Assembly: GCA_910577735.1 (NCBI GenBank)
Contig: CAJTOO010000011.1
Coordinates: 124 to 64,123 of the forward strand
Source: an uncultured Lachnospiraceae bacterium
GTDB taxonomy: Bacteria; Bacillota; Clostridia; Lachnospirales; Lachnospiraceae
DNA: 64,000 nt
Direction of reading: 5' to 3'
Both the position numbers and the translations under genes were made by a program. The notes under the pieces are model-generated. The model made no database searches and was not told the origin of the DNA. It saw only the letters and a list, made by a program, of their open reading frames with translations. Shown here one piece after another: positions 33,718 to 41,446 of the stretch (position 1 is the first letter of the stretch; every line of letters begins with the position of its first letter).

Positions 33718-33728
33718 GTATACCACAA
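33718..33728 (-). promoter_or_regulatory. Extended -10 promoter upstream of the hypothetical membrane protein
   Basis: Minus strand TG-G-TATACT with the -10 at 33723-33718 and a TG dinucleotide one base upstream. The -35 is poor (TTCCTG at 17 bp). It would start the transcript for the membrane protein, pseudouridine synthase and recU. Confidence 0.5.
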
Positions 33729-33766
33729 AAAGATATTTACAGGAAGGCTATGTTCAGACCCTTCAG

Positions 33767-34525
33767 CTATTGTGTCCGAAAAAATTTCTGTAAGAAATTC
33801 TGTACACTCTGTGTGGATAGATATAATATCTTTATGGGCAGACCGCAGACAGAGACACTCTTTCCACGTTTGCAATCCACAATGGCTTTAGACACGACAC
33901 TTCCGGTTTCCATCATGGTCAGTCTCTTGATGCCGCGAAGGTGGAAGGCTGTACCATAGGCGTGCGCCAGAAAAGGCGTATTGACCGGGCCCGGACATAC
34001 TGCTGTGACAGTGATGCCGCGGCCTTTTAATTCCTGTTTCAGCGCCTGGCTTAGGGAATATACATAGGCTTTGGAAGCCGCATAGACAGCAAAGGCTGCC
34101 TGGGGAACGAAAGCCGCGCCAGAAGAAAACTGTATGATTTTACTGCCCTTTCTCATATAAGGAAGGCATATTTTCGTCATAGCGGTTAACGCAACAATAT
34201 TCAGCTGCACCATGGCATCGATATCTTCCCTGCTCTGACGGCAGAATGTGCCGTGGCTGCCGATGCCTGCACAATTTACCAGAACTGTGATATTAGGATT
34301 CTGTATAGCAAGCACTTCCTCAAACTGCCGCAGAGCCTTTTCGTCCGTCAGATCGATGGCGATTGCCCGTGTCTTATTTTTCATGGTCAAAGACAACGCC
34401 TCCAAAGTCTGCTTTCTGCGGGCCAGAAGCCAGATCTCGTCTGTATGTCCAAGGGCTTTATCCAGTTGTCTTGCAAACTCACTTCCAAGACCGGAGGAAG
34501 CGCCGGTGATAATGGCAATGTTCAT
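33767..34525 (-). CDS. Short-chain dehydrogenase/reductase
   Basis: 252 residues with a classical SDR fold. Coenzyme motif TGASSGLGSEFA is at about 7-18, the NCAG strand motif follows (LVNCAGIGSHG), and the active site includes the catalytic Ser (QFSSGAAF), Tyr and Lys (YAASKAYV). An Arg-Arg pair after strand 2 (LLARRKQ) suggests NADP preference. The substrate is not predictable. It follows ygiQ at 86 bases. Confidence 0.9.
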   Translation of the reverse strand: MNIAIITGASSGLGSEFARQLDKALGHTDEIWLLARRKQTLEALSLTMKNKTRAIAIDLTDEKALRQFEEVLAIQNPNITVLVNCAGIGSHGTFCRQSREDIDAMVQLNIVALTAMTKICLPYMRKGSKIIQFSSGAAFVPQAAFAVYAASKAYVYSLSQALKQELKGRGITVTAVCPGPVNTPFLAHAYGTAFHLRGIKRLTMMETGSVVSKAIVDCKRGKSVSVCGLPIKILYLSTQSVQNFLQKFFRTQ

Positions 34526-34611
34526 ATCGTATCATTCCTTTATGCATGTTCCACTGGTTATCGTTTCCAGGCAATATTGGGTGTTGCTTCCACTTGAGAG
34601 GTTACTTCTGA

Positions 34612-36492
34612 TCAACTTTTCTTTTTCTTGTGTACGTTCCGAATGGTCTTCTTTTTGACAGAATTTTCAGGCCGTTTCTTTTTTATGGGTTCTCCACTGT
34701 GATTCCTGGGCCGAATGAGGCATTTAGGGCCAAAGCCGATCAGATCCTGTCGACCGGCTTTCATGAGGGCTTCCCGCACCAGTTCATAATTATTCGGATT
34801 CCGGTACTGAATCAGGGCCCGCTGCATGGCCTTTTCATGAGGGTTTCGGCAGACATAAACTTTCTGTCCGTTTCTGGGATCTATGCCGGTATAATACATG
34901 ACGGTAGAGACGGTGGACGGCGTGGGATAGAAATCCTGCACCTGTTCCGGCATATACCCTGCGTCGCGCAAATATTCTGCAAGTTCTATGGCTTCTTTTA
35001 AGGTGGATCCCGGGTGGGAAGACATCAGATAAGGTACCAGAAACTGCTTTTTGCCAAGGGTTTCATTTATGCGGGTGTATTTTTTGACAAATTGCTCATA
35101 AACGGCTCTTGAAGGTTTCCCCATCTTTGACAGAACCGAATCGCAGATATGTTCCGGCGCCACTTTAAGCTGGCCGCTCACATGGTGCTCTACTAACTCC
35201 TGAAAGAACGTATCGTCCGCATCTGCCAGCAGATAGTCAAAACGAATGCCGGAACGGATAAATACCTTTTTGACACCAGGCAGAGTACGCAGACGCCGAA
35301 GCAGGGTCAGGTAATCTGTATGATCTGCCCGCAGGTTCGGACAGGGCTTTGGGAAAAGACACTGTTTATTCTTACAGACACCCTGGGTCATCTGCTTTTC
35401 ACAGGAGGGATGGCGGAAATTGGCTGTCGGGCCGCCCACATCGTGAATATAGCCCTTAAAGTCCTTATCTGCGGTCATAAGCGAAGCTTCTTGCAGAAGC
35501 GATTCGTGGCTTCTGACCTGGATGGTTCTGCCCTGGTGGAACGTCAGGGCACAGAAATTACAGCCGCCAAAGCATCCTCTGTTGCTGATCAGGGAAAACT
35601 TAATCTCTGCAATCGCAGGTACACCGCCCTGGGATTCATAGGAAGGATGATAAGTCCGCATGTATGGCAGATCATAGATATCGTCCATCTCTTCCACGGT
35701 GAGCGGCGTCTGGGGCGGATTCTGAACCACATACACGCCATTTGGATAGGGCTCAATCAGGGTTTTGCCTGTGAAGGGATCTGTATTTTGGTATTGGAGT
35801 CCAAAGCTTCTGGCATATTCCTTCGGGTCAGTCTTCATCCTCTCATAGGAAGGCAGAAGAATCTCATCGTAAATGCCTGTGATATCACGTGTTTTATAGA
35901 TGGTTCCCGGAATAAAGGTAATGTCCTGTACGGCAATGCCGCTTGCCAGCGCATCAGCAATCTCTACGATGGACTTCTCTCCCATGCCGTAAGAGATAAG
36001 ATCTGCCTGGCTGTCCAAAAGAATAGAGCGCTTGAAGCTGTCTGACCAGTAATCATAATGGGCCATTCTTCTTAAACTTGCCTCAATGCCGCCTATGATA
36101 ATGGGGGTATTCTTATAGACTCGCCGAATCAGATTGCCATAGACTGCCGTTGCATGGTCAGGGCGTTTGCCCATTTTCCCGCCGGGGGTATAAGCGTCTG
36201 TCTGACGGCGCTTCCCGGAGACATAATAGTGATTTACCATGGAGTCCATATTGCCCCCGGAAATCAGAAACCCAAGCCGGGGCTTTCCCAATACGGTGAT
36301 GCTTCGTTCCTCTTTCCAGTCCGGCTGGGAAATGATACCGACTGTATAGCCATGGGCTTCTAAGACCCGGCTGATAATGGCATGTCCAAAGGAGGGATGA
36401 TCCACATAGGCATCCCCAATGATATAGACAAAATCAAGCTGTTCACAGCTCATTTTCTTCATATCTTCTTTACTGACCGGTAAAAATCCCAT
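34612..36492 (-). CDS. YgiQ-family radical SAM protein
   Basis: 626 residues. Begins FLPVSKEDMKKM...IGDAYVDHPSFGHAII, typical of the family. The 4Fe-4S cluster motif SNRGCFGGCNFCALTFHQGR (CxxxCxxC) is near residue 305. The family has a UPF0313 N-terminal domain and a DUF3362-type C-terminal region, here ending in a highly basic Lys/Arg tail. Function is unknown. The ATG overlaps the end of the HAD phosphatase gene by 23 bases, with AAGGAG in its coding end. Confidence 0.92.
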   Translation of the reverse strand: MGFLPVSKEDMKKMSCEQLDFVYIIGDAYVDHPSFGHAIISRVLEAHGYTVGIISQPDWKEERSITVLGKPRLGFLISGGNMDSMVNHYYVSGKRRQTDAYTPGGKMGKRPDHATAVYGNLIRRVYKNTPIIIGGIEASLRRMAHYDYWSDSFKRSILLDSQADLISYGMGEKSIVEIADALASGIAVQDITFIPGTIYKTRDITGIYDEILLPSYERMKTDPKEYARSFGLQYQNTDPFTGKTLIEPYPNGVYVVQNPPQTPLTVEEMDDIYDLPYMRTYHPSYESQGGVPAIAEIKFSLISNRGCFGGCNFCALTFHQGRTIQVRSHESLLQEASLMTADKDFKGYIHDVGGPTANFRHPSCEKQMTQGVCKNKQCLFPKPCPNLRADHTDYLTLLRRLRTLPGVKKVFIRSGIRFDYLLADADDTFFQELVEHHVSGQLKVAPEHICDSVLSKMGKPSRAVYEQFVKKYTRINETLGKKQFLVPYLMSSHPGSTLKEAIELAEYLRDAGYMPEQVQDFYPTPSTVSTVMYYTGIDPRNGQKVYVCRNPHEKAMQRALIQYRNPNNYELVREALMKAGRQDLIGFGPKCLIRPRNHSGEPIKKKRPENSVKKKTIRNVHKKKKS

Positions 36493-37129
36493 CTTCCATC
36501 AACTCCTTGAAATCATAGGTGTAATAATCTGCCAGCTGTCTTTTCTCTTCATCCTGGTAGGCAGAATATTGATCATAGACCGCGCACACGCGCATTCCTG
36601 CCGCAAGCCCTGCCTGAATACCCGGAATGATATCTTCAAACACCAGACAATCTGCAGGGGAAACCTGCAATGCCTTAGCAACAGCCAGATAAATATCCGG
36701 CGCAGGTTTGCCTTTCTCCACTTCACAGGCGGTCATGATACAGTCAAAATAGGATTCCAGATGATGAGCCCGCACTACAGTCTCCACCAGTTCTCTGGAG
36801 TTGCTGGTGGCAATACCCAGCAGGATATTATGTACTTTACAATAGTCCAGTAACGCCAGTACCCCCTTTTTCAGAGGAACATCCTGCTCATACTTATGCC
36901 AGGCCATACGGTTCCAGTCAGCCTTAATCTGTTCCAGACTGTCCGGCAATGCAAATCTTTCTTTAAAATAGGCGGCGGTCTCCGAGAAACTCATGCCTTC
37001 AATATCTGCCTGCAGTTTCTCTGGCAGCGCAATGTTAAACCGTCCCAGATACTCTATGTCGATGGCCCGCCAGATCCACATGGAATCCACCATGGAACCG
37101 TCTAAATCAAATATTACAGCTTTTATCAT
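36470..37129 (-). CDS. HAD-superfamily phosphatase (beta-phosphoglucomutase-like)
   Basis: 219 residues. Motif I is DLDGSMVDSM, where the usual DxDGT has Ser after Gly. Motif II is IATSNS, motif III the Lys in EKGKPAPDIY, and motif IV VFEDIIPGIQAG. A helical cap domain lies between motifs I and II, so it belongs to subclass IA phosphatases or mutases. Substrate unknown. It leads a unit with ygiQ and perhaps the SDR gene. Confidence 0.9.
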   Translation of the reverse strand: MIKAVIFDLDGSMVDSMWIWRAIDIEYLGRFNIALPEKLQADIEGMSFSETAAYFKERFALPDSLEQIKADWNRMAWHKYEQDVPLKKGVLALLDYCKVHNILLGIATSNSRELVETVVRAHHLESYFDCIMTACEVEKGKPAPDIYLAVAKALQVSPADCLVFEDIIPGIQAGLAAGMRVCAVYDQYSAYQDEEKRQLADYYTYDFKELMEDGIFTGQ

Positions 37130-37186
37130 TTTTGTTTTCCTCTGTTGAATATATATAAATAACTGGAATTATAAGGAACCTGTATA

Positions 37187-38119
37187 GTGAAACCAAATAT
37201 TTTCATAAACCGAGTAAAGCAAGGTGTTTATACGGCAGTGGGAATCTATCTGATCATAGTACTGCTGGCCTTTCCGGCACTGTCTTTAGAATATGCCTCC
37301 AAAGGACTTGTCCTGTGGTTTGAGAAGATGATTCCAACCTTGCTCCCCTTCATGATTCTATCTGGCATTATGATCCGCATGAATCTCACCCATAAATGTG
37401 CAGGTGTGTTTCATCCGCTGTTTCACTTTCTTTATGGAACATCTCCCAATGGCACCTATACTATTTTGATGGGATTTCTGTGCGGATTTCCCATGGGGGC
37501 GCGCATTGTTGGAGAATTGCTGGAAGCAGGAAAGATTACCCGCAGGGAAGGAAGTCTTCTTCTGTCTTTTTGCAATAATATCGGTCCCATCTATTTCCTG
37601 AGTTTCGTTGTGCCAGTACTTGGTTTACGCAGACCGCTCCTGCCTTTTGGCATTATGTATGGCATTCCTTTGCTGTATGGCCTGGCGGTCATGCGCCTGG
37701 TAAAGCGAAATCCCGGAAACATATCATCTGTAAAAGACGGGGCGCCAGCCCCAGGCATGCCTCTTGCGGCAGCTGTGGACGCTTCTGTTATCTCCGGTCT
37801 GACAGGAATAGGAAAGCTTGGCGGTTATATGGTATTTTTTAACCTGCTCAATATCGCCTTTGTCCCCTTTGAAACGCTGCCGCCTGTGCTGCTGCGCTTT
37901 TATAACTGTATTCTGGAAATCACAAGCGGGATTGACCGATGCGGTCACTCCAATCCTTACCTGGTACTTATCTTACTTCCTTTCGGAGGATTTTCCTGCT
38001 TTGCACAGACTTACAGCATGATTCAGCACACAAATCTGTCTCTGCGTCCTTACCTGTTCCATAAGCTGGCACAGACCGGACTCACAGCCCTTTGTTATCT
38101 GCTTTGGCATCCATTTTGA
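37187..38119 (+). CDS. YlbJ-like / nucleoside-recognition-domain membrane protein
   Basis: 310 residues, GTG start with AAGGA upstream. About eight hydrophobic segments and two Gate-type halves: FEKMIPTLLPFMILSGIMI and GFLCGFPMGARIVGELLEAGKI are typical of sporulation integral membrane protein YlbJ and its relatives. YlbJ in Bacillus is made in the mother cell during sporulation; whether this organism sporulates is not shown here. The only plus-strand gene in a long minus-strand region, divergent from the HAD gene. Confidence 0.8.
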   Translation: MKPNIFINRVKQGVYTAVGIYLIIVLLAFPALSLEYASKGLVLWFEKMIPTLLPFMILSGIMIRMNLTHKCAGVFHPLFHFLYGTSPNGTYTILMGFLCGFPMGARIVGELLEAGKITRREGSLLLSFCNNIGPIYFLSFVVPVLGLRRPLLPFGIMYGIPLLYGLAVMRLVKRNPGNISSVKDGAPAPGMPLAAAVDASVISGLTGIGKLGGYMVFFNLLNIAFVPFETLPPVLLRFYNCILEITSGIDRCGHSNPYLVLILLPFGGFSCFAQTYSMIQHTNLSLRPYLFHKLAQTGLTALCYLLWHPF

Positions 38120-38159
38120 TGTAGGCTGAAAGGATTTGATATGCTTGCTGCCAAAGCCA

Positions 38160-39542
38160 TTATCGCTTTTTACGTCTCCTGCGCCTGCGGTTCCGGCGGC
38201 TTCGCATAAACAGCATCATGGAAAGCGCCATTCCCAGTACCAAAAGCGCACAAACAAGGCACACAGACAGAAAATATTCAAAGGATACCGGCTTGTTCTC
38301 TTCCACCGCAGTCTGCCGGCTGACCGAGACAGATTTTTTCAAAGCCGGTTCTTCCGGCAAAGGCGCCTCATCCGCGGAAGGGCCGGGTTCCTGGATAGCA
38401 GAGTCCATGACACTCTCCTGCTCTTTTTGTGCGGCAATTTCCTCTTCCGTCTTATAATCCATGGCGGGAAGGGAGAGCTGGTTGCTTTGTGTATAAAGAT
38501 CATAATTGTTGTAACCATTGACAACAATCTCCGGGACGATGTGGGGCGGTATCTGCATGGTAAAGGTGATGGTATCCTGTGATTTGTCACCCCATGGCTG
38601 CAGAGCGGAGAACGTTTGTCCCCCGTCATAACTATAAGAATAGTACAGCATGCTGCTGTCATAATCCGCCGCAGAAACCTGTATCGTAACCTCACCCTTT
38701 GACAGATCCTGTGCAGCCAGTTCTATCATGCAGATATCAGGCGGTGTAGTGTCCGGCTTTACCACATAATCAGGGATTGGCACCTCTACATTCTGGTAAT
38801 CAGTGTAGTCCACCCCCAGGGTATCCGATTTCAGATTAAAATATTTTGCGGCTGCAGTGGCATCCAGTCGGCCAAAGGCCTCCCACTGCTTTCGGCCCTC
38901 ACAAAACGAACGGTCATTCTCATGATCCATGTGACAGTGCTCAATGAGAACACAGGGCACATCCAGCTCAGCGGCAGTGCGGATGATTCCATAATAATCC
39001 GTGCCGTTTTCCTGCAGTCTTGTCTTGATGCCTCTGGCATAAAGGCCGGCTTCTTCCAGCATCTTGATTTCAACATCGGCAAAGCTATATCCTTTGCTGT
39101 ACGCTTCCCCGAATGCGGATATCCAGCACTCTGCGCCAAACAGGGTATGATCTATGGAAAGATTAAAGTGGAGACAGAACATAAAATCAGCATTCACACT
39201 CTTGGCAAAGGCACTGCGTTCTGCCAAAGACAATTTCTGATCCCCGGTTCGGGTCAGATAGACCGTGACCCCTTCGTACTTTTCCAGTTCTTCCTTCATG
39301 GCATTGGCCACGATCAGATTCATGTCTTTCTCAATAAAGTTTTCATACAGACCGCCTTCCTCTTCCCCGCCATGTCCGGGATCCAGCACAATGACAAGGG
39401 AATCCCCCTCTGCCTGGGAAGGCAAAGGAATTTCTTCCTGTGCATGTATATTTGAGAATGGTAAAAGAAATGCTCCTGCCAAGATAAACATCAGCGCAAA
39501 ACAAAGCTTTACTATGTTACGATTTCCTTTATGATTAATCAT
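38160..39542 (-). CDS. Membrane-anchored N-acetylmuramoyl-L-alanine amidase (Amidase_3)
   Basis: 460 residues. A signal peptide at about 10-36, then an Amidase_3 domain with the zinc ligands in VLDPGHGGEEEG, the Glu in ENFIEKDMN, HFNLS and a late acidic/His segment IEHCHMDHEND. After about residue 255 comes a beta-rich region of Ig-like repeats (VTIQVSAADYDSSMLYYSYS), then an acidic Pro/Glu linker, a hydrophobic anchor near the end and a very basic tail (RRNRRRRRRKKR). It should cleave the stem peptide from muramic acid at the cell surface. The ATG at 39542 is used; the in-frame TTG at 39563 falls in a terminator. Confidence 0.85.
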   Translation of the reverse strand: MINHKGNRNIVKLCFALMFILAGAFLLPFSNIHAQEEIPLPSQAEGDSLVIVLDPGHGGEEEGGLYENFIEKDMNLIVANAMKEELEKYEGVTVYLTRTGDQKLSLAERSAFAKSVNADFMFCLHFNLSIDHTLFGAECWISAFGEAYSKGYSFADVEIKMLEEAGLYARGIKTRLQENGTDYYGIIRTAAELDVPCVLIEHCHMDHENDRSFCEGRKQWEAFGRLDATAAAKYFNLKSDTLGVDYTDYQNVEVPIPDYVVKPDTTPPDICMIELAAQDLSKGEVTIQVSAADYDSSMLYYSYSYDGGQTFSALQPWGDKSQDTITFTMQIPPHIVPEIVVNGYNNYDLYTQSNQLSLPAMDYKTEEEIAAQKEQESVMDSAIQEPGPSADEAPLPEEPALKKSVSVSRQTAVEENKPVSFEYFLSVCLVCALLVLGMALSMMLFMRSRRNRRRRRRKKR

Positions 39543-39561
39543 ACTCTCCCTATGAACGGCC

Positions 39562-39588
39562 AAAAGCCGGCTTCCCTGGAAACCGGCT
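39562..39588 (-). terminator. Terminator after the coaD/coiled-coil unit
   Basis: AGCCGG (39588-39583) and CCGGCT (39570-39565) on the minus strand, extended inward by TTCC/GGAA, form a GC-rich stem followed by TTTT. It ends the parE-to-coiled-coil series and lies just before the amidase gene. Confidence 0.75.
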
Positions 39589-39617
39589 CATTTATTCTGG
39601 CCATATATTTTATGTAT

Positions 39618-40223
39618 TTACATCAGGTTCAATTCAGGACCGGAATCGGTGTCCCCCTCAGCTTCTTTTAACATCTTCTCCACTTCCACCGGACGAAGTT
39701 CCGCACGGTTTGCTTTTACAATCTCATTATAGCCGTTGATTGTATTGAAGAAACTCTCATAATGCTCGGTGGTGGCCGTCAATGTGGCTGTCATGGCGCT
39801 TTCCAGATTGGATAACATATCATCTAAATATTGCATGGCAGAAGTTCTCACGCCATTGGCTTCCATGGTGGCGTTATTTAAAATCTCCTGAGCCTGTGTC
39901 GTCGCCATCCGCACAACTTCGTTGGCCTGGGCGTAAGCCTGCTGCATTATCTCATGCTCATTGATCAGTTCCGTGGTCTGTACGGTAGCATCTTTAATCA
40001 ATGCCTCAGCTTTAGCCCTGGCATCGTTTAAAATGGCTTCTTTGTTGGAAATAATCTTCTGATAACGCTTAATCTCATCCGGTGTCTTCATGCGGAGCTC
40101 TCTAAGCAGCTCGTCGATTTCTTCTTTATTTACGATTATGTTTGTCTTGGATAGAGGCTGGTATTTGCAGCCATCAATGTAATCTTCAATCTCGTCAATA
40201 AGTTGTTCGATTCTACTGCTCAT
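39618..40223 (-). CDS. Coiled-coil protein of the ATPase/V-type subunit H-like group
   Basis: 201 residues, mostly long helices with many Ala/Glu/Gln (residues about 50-150, from NKEAILNDARAKAEALIKDA to NNATMEANGVRTSAM), ending in an acidic tail. Proteins like it are common next to coaD in Lachnospiraceae and often carry the name ATPase without evidence. The shape recalls DivIVA-like scaffold proteins. There is no nucleotide-binding motif. It starts 8 bases after the coaD stop, so it shares its transcript. Confidence 0.75.
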   Translation of the reverse strand: MSSRIEQLIDEIEDYIDGCKYQPLSKTNIIVNKEEIDELLRELRMKTPDEIKRYQKIISNKEAILNDARAKAEALIKDATVQTTELINEHEIMQQAYAQANEVVRMATTQAQEILNNATMEANGVRTSAMQYLDDMLSNLESAMTATLTATTEHYESFFNTINGYNEIVKANRAELRPVEVEKMLKEAEGDTDSGPELNLM

Positions 40224-40231
40224 GCTTACTC

Positions 40232-40720
40232 CTATCTGCTAAAACCATATTTTTCATAAATCAGTCCGGCAACAAATTCCGGTACACATTTCGAGATATC
40301 TCCATTAAAACTGGCAATTTCCTTGACAGTTGACGAACTCAAATAGGCGTATTCAAGACTTGTGGTCAAAAACACTGTATCAAGATTTCCGTCGGAAAAC
40401 TTTCGATTGGTCTGTGCAATCTGCAATTCATATTCAAAATCCGTAATTGCGCGAAGTCCCCTGATTGCAACATGAACCCCTTTTCTGTCTGCATAGTCAA
40501 TTAACAGACCGCTGAATGAATCCACGGTCACGTTGGGCAGATCTTTGGTCGCTCCTTCTAACATTCTAACACGTTCTTCCACAGAAAACAATGGAGTCTT
40601 TGTATTATTATTTAACACACTTACTGTCAATTCATCAAAAATACTGGATGCCCGTCTGATAATATCCAGATGTCCATAAGTTACCGGATCAAAACTTCCC
40701 GGATAGATAGCTGCCCTCAT
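40232..40720 (-). CDS. coaD: Phosphopantetheine adenylyltransferase CoaD
   Basis: 162 residues. Nucleotidyltransferase motif YPGSFDPVTYGHLDII at the start and the YLSSSTVKEI motif near the C-terminus. Performs the penultimate step of coenzyme A synthesis. Follows rsmD, the usual order. Confidence 0.97.
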   Translation of the reverse strand: MRAAIYPGSFDPVTYGHLDIIRRASSIFDELTVSVLNNNTKTPLFSVEERVRMLEGATKDLPNVTVDSFSGLLIDYADRKGVHVAIRGLRAITDFEYELQIAQTNRKFSDGNLDTVFLTTSLEYAYLSSSTVKEIASFNGDISKCVPEFVAGLIYEKYGFSR

Positions 40721-40828
40721 AGTATATCCTCACATACTTTTATCCATATCCCTATAATCATATTAAAACACTTTGTCCAAAATGTCTTTAGTTATTTCAA
40801 AATTTTTTTGAAAAATTTAGTGCCAATT

Positions 40829-41377
40829 TTACACTCTTCGACAAAAAACATGTTTGTTCGTCTTGTAACACTTCTCTTTTTCCAGAAAGTATCCCATTTC
40901 GTCCAGATAGGAAAAATCACAGGTCAGGGATGCTTCTATGACAATCAAGGTCTCAGATGTCACCCAGGGAAGTTCCCGTAAAGCCTGCAGTATTTGCTTC
41001 TCATAGTCCCGGTCATAGGGCGGATCCATGTAGATTACATCTGCCCCGCGTTCATGAATGCCATATAAAGCACTGACGGCATCCTGCCGTAACACAGTGG
41101 CCTTTTGTGTGAACCTGGTAAATTGCAGATTGTCCACAATACAGGCAAGGGCCCTCTTATCATTTTCCACAAAATAAGCATGTCTCGCACCGCGGCTTAA
41201 AGCTTCTATGCCAATGCCCCCACTGCCGCTGAATAAATCCACAAACACCGCATCGCATAGATAAGGCTGCAGCATATTAAAAAGGGTTTCCTTAATCCGG
41301 TCTGTGGTCGGTCTTGTGTCCAAGCCGGCAGGGGTTTTCAAAGGCAGGCTTCTTGCTGTTCCCGCAATCACTCTCAT
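40829..41377 (-). CDS. rsmD: 16S rRNA (guanine966-N2)-methyltransferase RsmD
   Basis: 182 residues. SAM-binding motif VDLFSGSGGIGIEALSRGA near 45-63 and the catalytic DPPY motif in VIYMDPPYDRDYE. The N-terminal MRVIAGTARSLPL is typical. Located between parC and coaD. Confidence 0.95.
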   Translation of the reverse strand: MRVIAGTARSLPLKTPAGLDTRPTTDRIKETLFNMLQPYLCDAVFVDLFSGSGGIGIEALSRGARHAYFVENDKRALACIVDNLQFTRFTQKATVLRQDAVSALYGIHERGADVIYMDPPYDRDYEKQILQALRELPWVTSETLIVIEASLTCDFSYLDEMGYFLEKEKCYKTNKHVFCRRV

Positions 41378-41446
41378 ATTTTATTTTTCCTCTCTTTTCC
41401 AGACTGCCAAGCGGAGCAGGTCATGGTATTTTCTCACGAATTGCGT

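Noticed and set aside
35320..36045. Plus-strand open frame of about 241 residues inside ygiQ
   Set aside because: Antisense shadow of an intact radical SAM gene; no family resemblance.
39540..39563. TTG start for the amidase at 39563
   Set aside because: It falls in the terminator hairpin of the upstream unit; the ATG at 39542 with GGGAG upstream is better.
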